From Prochlorococcus sp. AG-409-P01 (GTDB taxonomy: Bacteria; Cyanobacteriota; Cyanobacteriia; PCC-6307; Cyanobiaceae), in contig QCKM01000010.1 in assembly GCA_003215335.1 (NCBI GenBank), forward strand, positions 1 through 54,528: a stretch of 54,528 nucleotides of DNA, in the 5' to 3' direction. The notes under the pieces were generated by a model. It ran no database searches. It was not told where the DNA came from and worked only from the letters and a program-made list of their open reading frames with translations. Within the stretch, counting starts at the first letter, position 1. Each line of letters starts with the position of its first letter. Both the position numbers and the translations under genes were made by a program. This document shows positions 34,168 to 43,673 of the stretch, one piece after another.

Positions 34168-34938
34168 TCACCATATCTTATAAACTATACGACCTAGGAA
34201 CTCTCTTATTGCTGAAGAGCTATCGGAAAGGCACTTTGCATTTGGGAGCCATGCACTAGGGTCTTTCACAGTGTTCATTGCCCATCTTCCTTGGGCTTTG
34301 AAATCTACAGGAAATGGAAAAACAATGTGTCCTTGGCGTTCAAATAGCTTTTTTGCTCTTTTCATATGAAATGCACTTGTTACAAGCAGAATCTTTGGCC
34401 TTGATTTTTTCTCTGAAAGTTTAAGCATCTCTCGAACAGCATAAGCTTCTTCAGCAGTATTTTGTACTGCCCCTGTGCTGCTCATTGCTTCAATTGGTAT
34501 TCCAAATTTAATTGCTTCTTTAATATAGAATTGACCTTCTTTTGGCATTCTTGGCGTAAAGGGACTTGTTCCTCCTGTGAATAAAATTTTTGATGCTTTT
34601 CTTTTTTTAAATAGATTTACCCCTGCCAAAAAACGATCTGGATCTCGCCATTCAATTATTTCTGCTGCTCCTGGTGCTGGATTAATACCTCCTCCGCTAA
34701 GTACAACGATTGCATCTGCTTCAGGTGCTAATTCCACAGGGATTCTTATCCATGGAGACTCGACTAACCGCCAAAGGGTTTGAGATACGACTTTTAAACT
34801 TAGACTTGTAAGGAGAATAAAGATTCCTGATATAAGAAATCTTTTCTTCCAGTACATATGCGCAATCAACAGTAGAAGGCTTAGGCCTAAAGGCAAAATC
34901 AAAGCAGGTGCTAATTTGCTAAGTAAGTAAATAAACAA
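34168..34938 (-). CDS. DUF218 (YdcF/ElyC-type) membrane-anchored protein
   Basis: A 256-residue protein with two N-terminal hydrophobic segments (KLAPALILPLGLSLLLLIAH and FLISGIFILLTSLSLKVV) followed by a DUF218 domain. ADAIVVLSGGG, FTGGTSPF, NTAEEAYAVREML and LLVTSAFHMKRAKKLFE are the expected motifs. Members are linked to cell-envelope processes (ElyC, SanA) but the reaction is not defined. The domain faces the periplasm if topology follows E. coli relatives. Confidence 0.85.
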   Translation of the reverse strand: MFIYLLSKLAPALILPLGLSLLLLIAHMYWKKRFLISGIFILLTSLSLKVVSQTLWRLVESPWIRIPVELAPEADAIVVLSGGGINPAPGAAEIIEWRDPDRFLAGVNLFKKRKASKILFTGGTSPFTPRMPKEGQFYIKEAIKFGIPIEAMSSTGAVQNTAEEAYAVREMLKLSEKKSRPKILLVTSAFHMKRAKKLFERQGHIVFPFPVDFKAQGRWAMNTVKDPSAWLPNAKCLSDSSSAIREFLGRIVYKIW

Positions 34939-35137
34939 TTTGATTGTGGGATTACATTTAAATGCTTACTGTTAATACTGACTTATTTCTGAGAGGCTTT
35001 CAAAAGTATTACTTTAAACTTATTGGACTAGTGCTCAGCCCATAAGATAAAAACTATAGATTAAAAATATAGCTTATAAATTAGGAATAACCATGTCGAG
35101 ATAATTTTCTTAACATAACACCTTGGCTCGAATTCAA

Positions 35138-35602
35138 TTAAAAACAATATTCTTTGAGTGCCTTTTTTATAAGTCCTGGCTTTTCTTCCATTAAGTAGGC
35201 CTCAAGCTCTTTCTCCGCATTTCCTGATATCAATGTTGAGCCTTCAAAGGCCTTTAGCTTGAAAGAACTTAGTTTTTTTGTTTTTAAATTAAATAAATTA
35301 AGTGGCCTATTTTTGTTGCATGCCTGTGCTACATGTACGGCTTCATGTCTTAGGGTTCGTCTGATGTGAAATTGAGTATGATATGGCTCTTCATCATAGG
35401 CCCTAGGTATGGAGAACCCAGTTACTTTCTTTGCATTTTGAGTACATATGATCACAGCTCTTCGCCTTTTATTTAGAAATCCGAAAAATTTATCTCCTAT
35501 TAAGCAAATAGCAGAGTTTTCTTCGAATGTGAAGTTTGCTTTTTTTATTAGAGCTAGAATCTCCTTTTCATCAGCAGATAAGAATAGTATAAATTCAAGC
35601 AT
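35138..35602 (-). CDS. Hypothetical protein with an HExxH motif
   Basis: A 154-residue protein without a recognised family. At residues 86-90 it has HEAVH in the context RRTLRHEAVHVAQACN, the zinc-binding helix of gluzincin metallopeptidases. A downstream acidic helix (NAEKELEAYLMEE, E130-E140) could supply the third ligand. No signal peptide is evident. A small cytoplasmic metallopeptidase-like protein is possible; activity is inference. It follows the 35.6-35.9 kb gene on the same strand after five bases. Confidence 0.6.
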   Translation of the reverse strand: MLEFILFLSADEKEILALIKKANFTFEENSAICLIGDKFFGFLNKRRRAVIICTQNAKKVTGFSIPRAYDEEPYHTQFHIRRTLRHEAVHVAQACNKNRPLNLFNLKTKKLSSFKLKAFEGSTLISGNAEKELEAYLMEEKPGLIKKALKEYCF

Positions 35603-35607
35603 TCAAT

Positions 35608-35916
35608 TCAATCAATTCCACTGGCTTTTTTTGCATTCATGGCCATTGTCAGATGAGCCTCTAAAGCTCCAAGAACCATAATTTGCTTTGATTCGAGAGT
35701 CTTAAGCAGCTCTGGCTGCTTCTGGTTGAGTGTTATTAGAAGTTGGTCAGTTAATTTGCCCCATTCTTTAATCAATGATTTGAATTCTTTGAGAGAGTTG
35801 TTGCTAATAGAAGCTTCAAAATGATCCTTGCTAGTAGATGTTTTATGTGCCTGACTTAGAAAATTATTAAGTTGTTTGTGACTTATTGCATTGGGTGCAT
35901 TAGAAGCATCTTTCAT
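35608..35916 (-). CDS. Small helical hypothetical protein
   Basis: From ATG 35916 this is a 102-residue predominantly helical protein (KQLNNFLSQAHKTST, LKEFKSLIKEWGKLTDQL, LESKQIMVLGALEAHLTMAM). The frame is open further upstream to 36003. The ATG at 35916 is chosen because GGAGA lies eight bases ahead, and the upstream residues look unconstrained. It is immediately upstream of the HExxH protein gene. No family recognised. Confidence 0.55.
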   Translation of the reverse strand: MKDASNAPNAISHKQLNNFLSQAHKTSTSKDHFEASISNNSLKEFKSLIKEWGKLTDQLLITLNQKQPELLKTLESKQIMVLGALEAHLTMAMNAKKASGID

Positions 35917-36107
35917 AGTATGTCTCCATTTTAGGCATGCATTCAATTTATACATTTTTTCGCAATTTGAACTAGTCATTTTGATGGTGTGATAACCGAT
36001 CAATATTCATTGAACTTGAGTGAGGTTGTAGATCATATAGCCGTTGAATATTCAAGACGAGTTAATATCTCCTAAGGAGTGAGAAAATCTTGCATGTTGA
36101 TTTGAAA

Positions 36108-36133
36108 GATTCTTCTTTCTGAAGGAGTCTCTT
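36108..36133 (-). terminator. Possible terminator after nfu
   Basis: On the minus strand GACTCCTTC and GAAGAATC can pair with one bulge across a short AGAAA loop and are followed by TTTC. It is 25-50 bases past the Nfu gene stop. Weak stem, tentative. Confidence 0.3.
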
Positions 36134-36157
36134 TCTGAGTAATTCTAGTCAGTTTGG

Positions 36158-36403
36158 TTAGAGGACTTGGATTACTTCGCTGACTTCAGGGATAGCTTCC
36201 CTCAGTTTGCGTTCAATACCCATTTTGAGAGTCATGGTGCTGCTGGGACAACTGCCGCAGGCACCTTGCAGCCTAACCTTCACTACAGGACCATCAATTT
36301 CAGCTATTTCAACATTGCCTCCATCTGCCAGGAGAAAAGGCCGAAGTTCGTCCAGGACACTTTCTACGTTTGCCTCTGTAAGTGGAAGATTGTCGTTGCT
36401 CAT
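36158..36403 (-). CDS. nfu: NifU-like iron-sulfur scaffold (Nfu domain)
   Basis: An 81-residue stand-alone Nfu domain that holds and delivers Fe-S clusters, in cyanobacteria important for photosystem [21 protein letters not shown] opens the fold and ACGSCPSS provides the two cluster cysteines (C49, C52), followed by [17 protein letters not shown]. Length matches the cyanobacterial NfuA/NifU type without N-terminal domains. It is divergent from mqo, about 75 bases away. Confidence 0.95.
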   Translation of the reverse strand: MSNDNLPLTEANVESVLDELRPFLLADGGNVEIAEIDGPVVKVRLQGACGSCPSSTMTLKMGIERKLREAIPEVSEVIQVL

Positions 36404-36478
36404 GGAAGTTAGTTAGTTTTTGGAACAATAAAACTACTTAATTGCCTCATAACCTGTGAGAGGGTTGGCTAATGACCT

Positions 36479-37969
36479 TTGACTATCTCAGCACAAATTA
36501 GATCAGGCAAACAGTATGACGCCGTCTTGGTTGGAGCCGGCATTATGAGCTCCACTTTGGCTGCTTTGCTTTACGAGTTAGATCCGAAGTTGAAATTTTT
36601 AATTGTTGAACGCTTAAGTGGGCCTGCTCTTGAGAGTAGTTCAGCTGACAATAATGCTGGAACTGGTCATGCGGCTAATTGCGAGCTCAATTACACCCCT
36701 CTTGATTCCAAGGGAAAGGTTCAGATTTCCAAGGCTTTGGAAATCAATGCTGCTTTCGAGAAGAGTCTGGAGTTTTTTGCTGAATTGACTTCTCAAGGGA
36801 AGCTTCAACCCAAGAGGTTTTTGCATTTAGTGCCTCATATGAGCGTTGTTTGGGGCGAGGCTGATGTGGAATTTTTACGAAAAAGGTTTGAAAAACTTAG
36901 TTATCAAGAGGCTTTTAGTTCTATGAAGTTCAGTACTGATCTCGAAGAACTTAAGGAATGGATGCCTCTGGTGATGGAGGGACGTTCAAGATTTACAAAA
37001 ATGGCCGCAACTCGTTTTGAGCGTGGCACTGATATTGATTTTGGGGAGCTGACACGCTCTTATTTGGATTACTTAAAAGTAAGAGGTGCGGTGGATTTAT
37101 GTTTTGAGACTGATGTTGTTGATCTTCGTCGTTGTGGGAAGTCTTTATGGCAGGTAGATCTTCAAGGACCTGACGTGCAAAGTTCTGTAGAGACACCATT
37201 TGTCTTTCTTGGAGCAGGAGGTGGATCTCTTCCTCTTTTGCAAAAATCAGGGATACCTCAGTCTCGTCTTTATGCGGGGTTTCCAGTTAGTGGTCAATGG
37301 TTGGTTTGCTCCAATTCAGAACTGACACAAAGGCACAACGCGAAGATATATGGAAAGGCAAAAGTAGGGGCACCGCCCATGTCAGTACCTCATCTAGATA
37401 GTCGATGGATCCAAGGGAAGCGTTCACTTTTGTTTGGACCTTTTGCAGGATTTACTTCGAAGTTCCTTAAGAGGGGTTCATTGATGGATTTGCCCCGCTC
37501 AGTCAATTTTTTTAATCTTTTGCCAATGCTCGAAGTTGGAGCGAAGAATGTTGATTTGATTAATTACCTCGTTAGCCAACTTCTCCAGAGCCAGTCAGAC
37601 CGTTTTGAAGAGTTAAAACAATTTTTCCCGAAGGCCAGAGGTGGAGACTGGAAATTATCTATAGCAGGTCAGCGTGTACAGATCATCAAATGCACTCCTG
37701 AAGGCGGTCGGTTACAAATGGGTACTGAGGTGGTTTCAGCCTCAGATGGATCTTTGGCTGCCTTGATGGGTGCTTCTCCAGGGGCGAGCACAGCGGTATC
37801 GATCATGTTGGAAATCCTTGATAAATGCTGGAGAGAACAGATGGCTAGTGACTCTTGGCAAAAGCGATTGAGGGAGATTTTCCCTAGCTATGAGATGGAC
37901 CTATTAACAAAACCTCAGCCAGTGGTAGATGTGCGTGAAAGAATCGATCAATTGCTTGAACTGAATTGA
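36479..37969 (+). CDS. mqo: Malate:quinone oxidoreductase
   Basis: Mqo is a membrane-associated FAD enzyme that oxidises malate to oxaloacetate and passes electrons to quinone. The 496-residue protein has the FAD motif YDAVLVGAGIMSSTLAALL, SSADNNAGTGHAANCELNY, VFLGAGGGSLPLLQKSGIP and the C-terminal LSIAGQRVQIIKC with LMGASPGASTAVSIM. The start is a TTG at 36479, which fixes the beginning about 13 residues before the FAD motif. It stands between nfu (divergent) and lepA. Confidence 0.95.
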   Translation: MTISAQIRSGKQYDAVLVGAGIMSSTLAALLYELDPKLKFLIVERLSGPALESSSADNNAGTGHAANCELNYTPLDSKGKVQISKALEINAAFEKSLEFFAELTSQGKLQPKRFLHLVPHMSVVWGEADVEFLRKRFEKLSYQEAFSSMKFSTDLEELKEWMPLVMEGRSRFTKMAATRFERGTDIDFGELTRSYLDYLKVRGAVDLCFETDVVDLRRCGKSLWQVDLQGPDVQSSVETPFVFLGAGGGSLPLLQKSGIPQSRLYAGFPVSGQWLVCSNSELTQRHNAKIYGKAKVGAPPMSVPHLDSRWIQGKRSLLFGPFAGFTSKFLKRGSLMDLPRSVNFFNLLPMLEVGAKNVDLINYLVSQLLQSQSDRFEELKQFFPKARGGDWKLSIAGQRVQIIKCTPEGGRLQMGTEVVSASDGSLAALMGASPGASTAVSIMLEILDKCWREQMASDSWQKRLREIFPSYEMDLLTKPQPVVDVRERIDQLLELN

Positions 37970-38064
37970 TATTTGACTTTTCTGGTTTTGATGGTCCTTA
38001 AGCAGCCAACTACTTAGGATCCAATCACGCAATCCACAGAGTCCCCCAGGGCAATAGCTTTCGC

Positions 38065-39873
38065 ATGACCAATGTCCCTGTTAATCGCCTGAGGAACTTT
38101 TGCATAATTGCTCATATTGACCATGGGAAGTCCACCCTTGCTGACAGGCTGCTTCAGGAGACTGGAACAGTTTCATCTAGGGATATGCAGGAACAGTTCC
38201 TAGACAATATGGATTTAGAACGTGAGAGAGGTATAACAATCAAACTTCAGGCGGCAAGAATGAATTATGTGGCTTCTGATAAGGAGAAATATGTTCTTAA
38301 TCTGATTGACACCCCAGGCCACGTGGACTTTTCATATGAAGTGAGCAGGTCACTTCAGGCTTGTGAGGGTGCTCTACTAGTTGTTGATGCCAGCCAAGGC
38401 GTAGAAGCTCAGACTTTGGCTAATGTATATCTTGCTTTGGAGAATGATTTAGAAATTATTCCAGTTTTAAATAAGATCGATTTACCAGGATCTGACCCAG
38501 AGAGAATTAAGGATGAGATAGAGGCAATAATTGGTCTTGATACATCAAATGCAATTTCTTGCTCTGCGAAAACTGGGTTAGGTGTAAATGAAATCTTACA
38601 GGCTGTAGTTGAACGCATCCCGCCTCCTAAGGATGATATTAATGAACAGACAAAAGCACTAATCTTTGATTCTTATTATGATCCTTATAGAGGTGTAATT
38701 GTTTACTTTAGAGTAATTAGTGGAAAGATAAGTGTTAAGGACAAAGTCTTACTTATGGCGAGCAAAAAGAGTTATGAGTTGGATGAGATAGGGATAATGG
38801 CTCCAGATCAATCTAAAGTTGATCAACTACATGCTGGAGAAGTTGGTTATTTAGCGGCATCTATCAAGGCTGTTGCTGATGCAAGAGTTGGCGACACAAT
38901 TACATTGTTTAATTCACCAGCTTCTGAACCCCTTCCTGGATATACCGAAGCTAAGCCAATGGTATTTTGTGGATTGTTTCCAACTGATGCAGATCGCTAT
39001 CCGGATTTACGTGAGGCCCTTGAGAAACTTCAGCTTTCAGATGCTGCATTGAGATACGAGCCAGAAAATAGTAGTGCTATGGGCTTTGGTTTTCGTTGTG
39101 GTTTTTTAGGTCTTCTTCATATGGAAATTGTTCAAGAGAGATTGGAACGTGAATATGATTTGGATTTGATTGTCACGGCACCTTCCGTTGTTTACAAAGT
39201 TAATTTGATTGATGGAGACATCTTGATGGTGGATAACCCTGCAACATTGCCTGATCCGCAGAAGAGAGATTCTATTGAAGAGCCATATGTGCGTATGGAG
39301 ATTTATGCGCCTCATGAATATAACGGAACTTTGATGGGACTTTGCCAGGATCGCCGTGGAGAATTTGTTGACATGAAATACATCACTACAGAGAGAGTTA
39401 CGCTTATTTATGAATTGCCATTGGCAGAAGTGGTTACTGATTTCTTTGATCAAATGAAGAGTAGAACTAAGGGCTATGCATCAATGGAATATCATCTTGT
39501 TGGTTACCGTTCTAATGAATTAGTAAGATTAGATATTCTAATTAATAGCGAGAAGGCTGACCCACTTACTACTATTGTCCATAGGGAAAAAGCTTATGAT
39601 GTAGGCAAGGGTTTGGTTGAGAAATTAAAAGAATTAATTCCTAGACAACAATTTAAAATTCCTTTGCAAGCTTCAATTGGTAGTCGAATAATAGCAAGTG
39701 AAAGCATAAGCGCCATGAGAAAAGATGTTTTGGCTAAATGTTATGGTGGAGATATATCTAGAAAGAAGAAGTTGCTACAAAAACAAGCAAAGGGTAAGAA
39801 GCGCATGAAGGCAATGGGTAAGGTTGATGTCCCCCAGGAGGCATTTATGGCGGTTCTAAAACTTAATCAGTAG
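38065..39873 (+). CDS. lepA: Elongation factor 4 (LepA)
   Basis: LepA is a translational GTPase that acts on stalled or mis-translocated ribosomes. The 602-residue protein has [44 protein letters not shown] and [14 protein letters not shown], followed by domains II-V including [20 protein letters not shown] and the LepA-specific C terminus with [19 protein letters not shown]. Length is typical. Codon use in this gene is more AT-rich than in the flanking mqo gene. Confidence 0.98.
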   Translation: MTNVPVNRLRNFCIIAHIDHGKSTLADRLLQETGTVSSRDMQEQFLDNMDLERERGITIKLQAARMNYVASDKEKYVLNLIDTPGHVDFSYEVSRSLQACEGALLVVDASQGVEAQTLANVYLALENDLEIIPVLNKIDLPGSDPERIKDEIEAIIGLDTSNAISCSAKTGLGVNEILQAVVERIPPPKDDINEQTKALIFDSYYDPYRGVIVYFRVISGKISVKDKVLLMASKKSYELDEIGIMAPDQSKVDQLHAGEVGYLAASIKAVADARVGDTITLFNSPASEPLPGYTEAKPMVFCGLFPTDADRYPDLREALEKLQLSDAALRYEPENSSAMGFGFRCGFLGLLHMEIVQERLEREYDLDLIVTAPSVVYKVNLIDGDILMVDNPATLPDPQKRDSIEEPYVRMEIYAPHEYNGTLMGLCQDRRGEFVDMKYITTERVTLIYELPLAEVVTDFFDQMKSRTKGYASMEYHLVGYRSNELVRLDILINSEKADPLTTIVHREKAYDVGKGLVEKLKELIPRQQFKIPLQASIGSRIIASESISAMRKDVLAKCYGGDISRKKKLLQKQAKGKKRMKAMGKVDVPQEAFMAVLKLNQ

Positions 39874-39974
39874 AGAGTCTTTGCAATTTATCTTTAAAAA
39901 TTGACAATGATTTTGGTGAAATTTTAAATTTCTTATTTTTAAACCCTTGTTATAATGAGTATGTTAATTGTCTC

Positions 39975-40133
39975 TCACGAATGATGGGTTAATTCAAGAA
40001 CCTCTCTTGATAGGTTGCTTTGTTCTGAGTTTTTTTCCTTATTGAAAGTAGTCCATATCAGACCTGCAATTATTAAGACAGCAATTCCAATAGTCAGTTC
40101 TCCGACTGTTAGTCCATTTTCCTTTGAGTTCAT
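39975..40133 (-). CDS. Small single-TM protein
   Basis: A 52-residue ATG frame in the gap between lepA and the ABC permease. After a short polar start (NSKENG) it has a hydrophobic helix LTVGELTIGIAVLIIAGLIW and a polar tail (TTFNKEKNSEQSN). The pattern is that of the short membrane proteins common in Prochlorococcus thylakoid or stress contexts; no function is known. Composition and coding length support it modestly. Confidence 0.55.
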   Translation of the reverse strand: MNSKENGLTVGELTIGIAVLIIAGLIWTTFNKEKNSEQSNLSREVLELTHHS

Positions 40134-40207
40134 GTTGAAATTGCTTTATCTTTCCATCTAAGCGCTATTCATGCATTTTTTCTACTCTGCATTTACCTTT
40201 AATAGCT

Positions 40208-41077
40208 TTGAGTGGCCTGTTGTCAATCTTCTCTAAAGAACGCTTTTCGGTGCCTATGAGCCTTTCTAATCGAATGGCATGTTGGGGGTTGGTCATATTT
40301 GGAATTTATCTTTTCTTGGCTTTAATTACTCCTGTTTTGGTGTCCACTGGGATCTTCCCTCAACCGAACGCGGGAATAGACAACCCGATTTATGCACCGC
40401 CTTCTTTGGAGCACCTTTGTGGTACAGATCGCTTAGGTAGAGATGTTTGTGTGCGCACTTTGCAAGGGAGTGGTGTGGCTTTGCAGGTTGTTTTTCTAGC
40501 CCTGAGCCTGGCTTTGCTTTTTGGGGTGCCTTTGGGGATGATCAGTGGATACTTGGGAGGGATCGTTGATCGGATATTGGTCTTAATAATGGATACTCTT
40601 TACACCTTGCCAGTGCTTTTGCTTTCTGTTGTCCTTGCCTTTCTTCTTGGTAGAGGGATACCTAATGCGGCAGTTGCTCTTTGTGTTGTTTATGTACCTC
40701 AGTACTTCAGAGTTGTTCGTAATCAGACTGCGCAAGTTAAAGCAGAAACATTTGTCGAGGCGGCTCAGTCGCTAGGGGCTAGCTCTTCTTGGATCCTTAG
40801 TAAGTACTTGTTTCGCAATGTGGTTTCTTCAGTTCCAGTTCTGATTACTTTGAATGCAGCTGATGCAGTTTTGGTCTTAGGTGGCCTTGGCTTTTTAGGA
40901 CTTGGCTTGCCAGAAAATGTACCGGAATGGGGTAGTGATTTACATCTTGCATTGGCTGCTGTTCCTACAGGTATATGGTGGACTGCTCTTTATCCAGGCT
41001 TGGCAATGTTTACAATGGTTCTAGCCCTTTCTTTTTTAGGTGAAGGCTTAGAGGCTTGGATTAGTAAGGTTGATTAA
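40208..41077 (+). CDS. ABC transporter permease, DppC/OppC type
   Basis: A 289-residue inner-membrane permease of the peptide/nickel importer class. It has an N-terminal TM (GLVIFGIYLFLALITPVLV), the class-typical HLCGTDRLGRDVCVRTLQG after the first loop, and the ATPase-contact EAA loop VEAAQSLGASSSWILSKYL. It ends LALSFLGEGLEAWISKV. TTG at 40208 starts it. No other subunit (DppB-type permease, ATPase or binding protein) is adjacent, so partners must be unlinked. Substrate unknown. Confidence 0.88.
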   Translation: MSGLLSIFSKERFSVPMSLSNRMACWGLVIFGIYLFLALITPVLVSTGIFPQPNAGIDNPIYAPPSLEHLCGTDRLGRDVCVRTLQGSGVALQVVFLALSLALLFGVPLGMISGYLGGIVDRILVLIMDTLYTLPVLLLSVVLAFLLGRGIPNAAVALCVVYVPQYFRVVRNQTAQVKAETFVEAAQSLGASSSWILSKYLFRNVVSSVPVLITLNAADAVLVLGGLGFLGLGLPENVPEWGSDLHLALAAVPTGIWWTALYPGLAMFTMVLALSFLGEGLEAWISKVD

Positions 41078-41170
41078 AAACAACAGAAGTTTTTCTTGTT
41101 TCATATGTGTGTTATAGATATTTAATTTGACTAAGAGATCAGTGTATAGCAGCTATTTGTTCATTATTGT

Positions 41171-41860
41171 TTAATATTTCATCTTTAGGTTGCGTGGAAG
41201 AGTCTCTATTATTTCTCCCAATTCGTTGATTTGAGGATAAGGCCTTCCTTCTGATTGGCACCATTTAGCTACTTCTGGGTAGGCCCACTCGAAAAGTCTT
41301 TGGTCATATATTTCTGGATCTAAACCTTCTCCGGATTTAGGAGTGATGCCTGCTTGTTCTCTTTGCCTAAGGGCTTCAAATAAAAGCGTTGCTGCTGCAA
41401 CAGAAACGTTTAATGATTGAACCATTCCTCTCATGGGAATAAAAATTGAATGATCCATCAAATTTTTAGCGTGTTCACTTAGCCCCCATTTTTCAGTACC
41501 TAATACAAAGGCAGTGGGGCCACAGAAATTGTATTCTCGATAGTCTCTTGCATTTTCTGAAAGCTTTGTTCCATAGATTGAAAACCCTTTTTTCTTAAGG
41601 GATGTGATAGCTGTATCTATTTTTGAATGGTGGTGTAAATCAACCCATTTTTGACTTCCTTGAGCTGTGCTATTGAAGGTTATAGGCTGTTTTAAGTCGC
41701 TAACAGCGTGAGCTTCTAGGACTCCTGCTGCATCGCAGCTACGCAAAATCGCAGAAAGGTTATGAGGCTTTTCTACTTTTTCAAGTACAACTGTTAGGTC
41801 AGACATTCGGTAATCAAGAACAGCTTTCAAACGTTCAAATCTTCGAGGTAAAACAGGCAT
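41171..41860 (-). CDS. trmH: tRNA (guanosine-18-2'-O)-methyltransferase TrmH
   Basis: TrmH is a SPOUT methyltransferase that methylates the ribose of G18 in tRNA. The 229-residue protein starts PVLPRRFERLKAVLDYRMSD, with NLSAILRSCDAAGVLEAHAV. It has the SAM-binding knot FVLGTEKWGLSEHAKNLMD and IPMRGMVQSLNVSVAAATLL, the defining motif 3. Its ATG shares two bases with the oppositely oriented ATL gene start (CATG at 41858-41861). Confidence 0.93.
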   Translation of the reverse strand: MPVLPRRFERLKAVLDYRMSDLTVVLEKVEKPHNLSAILRSCDAAGVLEAHAVSDLKQPITFNSTAQGSQKWVDLHHHSKIDTAITSLKKKGFSIYGTKLSENARDYREYNFCGPTAFVLGTEKWGLSEHAKNLMDHSIFIPMRGMVQSLNVSVAAATLLFEALRQREQAGITPKSGEGLDPEIYDQRLFEWAYPEVAKWCQSEGRPYPQINELGEIIETLPRNLKMKY

Positions 41861-42215
41861 GTTTCAAAAGAGTTCGTTTGATTGGAAGGTAAGAGAGTTG
41901 GTATCACGAATCCCATCTGGCAAGTTGGCTACTTATGGGCAAATTGCTGAACTGATAGGTTCGTATGGTTATGCCAGGCAAGTGGGGTGGTCTTTGTCAC
42001 GATTGCCTCTTCCGTCCAGTATTCCTTGGCATCGTGTAGTTAATGCAAGAGGCCAGATTTCAATGAGCCTTCGTAGAGAAGGCTCAGATTGGATTCAAAG
42101 AGATTTGCTTTTGTCCGAAGGAATTCAATTTGATATTAATAGTCGCGTATCTCTTAAGCAGTATCTTTGGCGGCCAGAAATTAGAGATCTTCTTTTGGGG
42201 CAGTTAGAAGATTAA
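41859..42215 (+). CDS. Alkyltransferase-like protein (ATL)
   Basis: A 118-residue protein with the C-terminal DNA-binding fold of O6-alkylguanine-DNA alkyltransferase: RIPSGKLATYGQIAELIG, ARQVGWSLSRLP and then IPWHRVVNARGQIS. In the repair enzyme the motif is PCHRV; here the alkyl-accepting Cys is Trp (W57). That makes it an ATL protein, a group that binds alkylated guanine and directs it to nucleotide excision repair without repairing it directly. The start overlaps trmH head-to-head. Confidence 0.92.
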   Translation: MFQKSSFDWKVRELVSRIPSGKLATYGQIAELIGSYGYARQVGWSLSRLPLPSSIPWHRVVNARGQISMSLRREGSDWIQRDLLLSEGIQFDINSRVSLKQYLWRPEIRDLLLGQLED

Positions 42216-42246
42216 TTCTTTGTTTTCTTAAATACACACTTTTTTG

Positions 42247-43599
42247 GTGACTAATTCAGTCTTTTACTCATCATCTTCTGAGGGCCAAGCACCTGGTTTA
42301 GATGCACGAAGAATTGCTTGGGAGGTGCTTCAAGCTGTTGCGGCGGGTGCTTATGCGGACTCTGCCTTGGATCGCTCCCTTCGTAAGCAAAACTTGAATC
42401 CCCAAGATAGGGCTTTGGTCCAAGAATTGGCTTATGGATCTATTCGGCAGCGATATTTACTTGATTGTTGGCTTGATTCTTTGGGCAAAATTCCGGCAAA
42501 AAAGCAACCTCCATTACTTCGTTGGCTTCTACATCTTGGTCTCTATCAAATTTTTTTCATGAAGAGAATTCCATGTTCTGCAGCAGTAAATACATCGGTT
42601 CAATTAGCAAAAAGCGGAAAATTGGCAAAACTAGCTCCTGTAGTAAATGGTCTTTTGAGGGCTGCTATTCGAGCTCAAGACTCTGGAGAAGGATTAGTTG
42701 CTCCTAATGATGTAGAAGCACGATTGGCACAAACTTACTCTCTCCCTCTTTGGTTGACTGACAAGCTACTTCGATGGAGAGGAGAGGCTGGTGCAGAGGA
42801 TTTTGCTAGGGCTTCTAATAAGCCACCAAAGTTGGATTTAAGAGTTAACCGCCTCCGTACAAATGTTGAAGATTTACGGGAAGCATTCTCTTCTAAAGGT
42901 TTTGAGACTTTTTTGATTGATGGCTGTCCAGATGGTCTTCAAATCGCTTCGGGATCAGGAGATGTCCGTAGTTGGCCTGGCTATTCAGAAGGATTTTGGT
43001 GCCTGCAGGATAGATCTGCACAGTGGGTGGCACCACTTTTAGATCTACAACCTGGCGATCGTGTACTTGATGCATGCGCAGCACCTGGGGGGAAGACAAC
43101 TCATATTGCTGAGCTATTAGGAAATAGAGGAGAAGTTTGGGGTGTTGATCGTTCGCAAAGTCGGTTGAACCGTATGAAGATTAACGCTGAACGCTTAAGA
43201 GCAAATTGTATTAATGCATTAGTTGCGGATGCAACCAAAATTTTGAATTTAAAACCGTCTTGGTATAAATACTTTCAAAGGATTTTATTAGATGCACCTT
43301 GTTCGGGCTTAGGTACTTTGGCAAGGCATCCTGATGCGAGATGGCGCATGGAACCTTCACAAATCAAAGATCTTGTAGCTTTGCAAGGGATCTTGCTTGA
43401 AAGTGTTTTGCCCCTTTTAAGTCCAGGAGGTCGATTGGTTTATTCGACCTGCACAATTCATCCGGATGAGAATTTCTCACAGATAAAGAAGTTTTTAGAA
43501 GGTCACCCAGAATTGAAATTGGGCAAAGAAGAGCAACGCTGGCCCGACCCTGAAAAATCTGGAGATGGGTTTTATGTGGCGATATTAGATCTAATATAA
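42247..43599 (+). CDS. rsmB: 16S rRNA (cytosine-967-C5)-methyltransferase RsmB
   Basis: RsmB (Sun/Fmu) methylates C967 of 16S rRNA using SAM. The roughly 450-residue protein has an N-terminal NusB-like RNA-binding domain (ARRIAWEVLQAVAAGAYADS, LVQELAYGSIRQRYLLDCWL) and a Rossmann methyltransferase domain. The latter carries LDACAAPGGKTTHIAELL, motif IV LLDAPCSGLGTLARHPDARW and the catalytic Cys in YSTCTIHPDEN. TTG at 42244 and GTG at 42247 are adjacent starts. It follows the ATL gene by about 30 bases. Confidence 0.95.
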   Translation: MTNSVFYSSSSEGQAPGLDARRIAWEVLQAVAAGAYADSALDRSLRKQNLNPQDRALVQELAYGSIRQRYLLDCWLDSLGKIPAKKQPPLLRWLLHLGLYQIFFMKRIPCSAAVNTSVQLAKSGKLAKLAPVVNGLLRAAIRAQDSGEGLVAPNDVEARLAQTYSLPLWLTDKLLRWRGEAGAEDFARASNKPPKLDLRVNRLRTNVEDLREAFSSKGFETFLIDGCPDGLQIASGSGDVRSWPGYSEGFWCLQDRSAQWVAPLLDLQPGDRVLDACAAPGGKTTHIAELLGNRGEVWGVDRSQSRLNRMKINAERLRANCINALVADATKILNLKPSWYKYFQRILLDAPCSGLGTLARHPDARWRMEPSQIKDLVALQGILLESVLPLLSPGGRLVYSTCTIHPDENFSQIKKFLEGHPELKLGKEEQRWPDPEKSGDGFYVAILDLI

Positions 43600-43673
43600 A
43601 AGCTTTTGGCTTGATTAATTATTAGATAGATTTTTGACTTCTGATATTAATTAGCATTACAATTACTGGTCTT

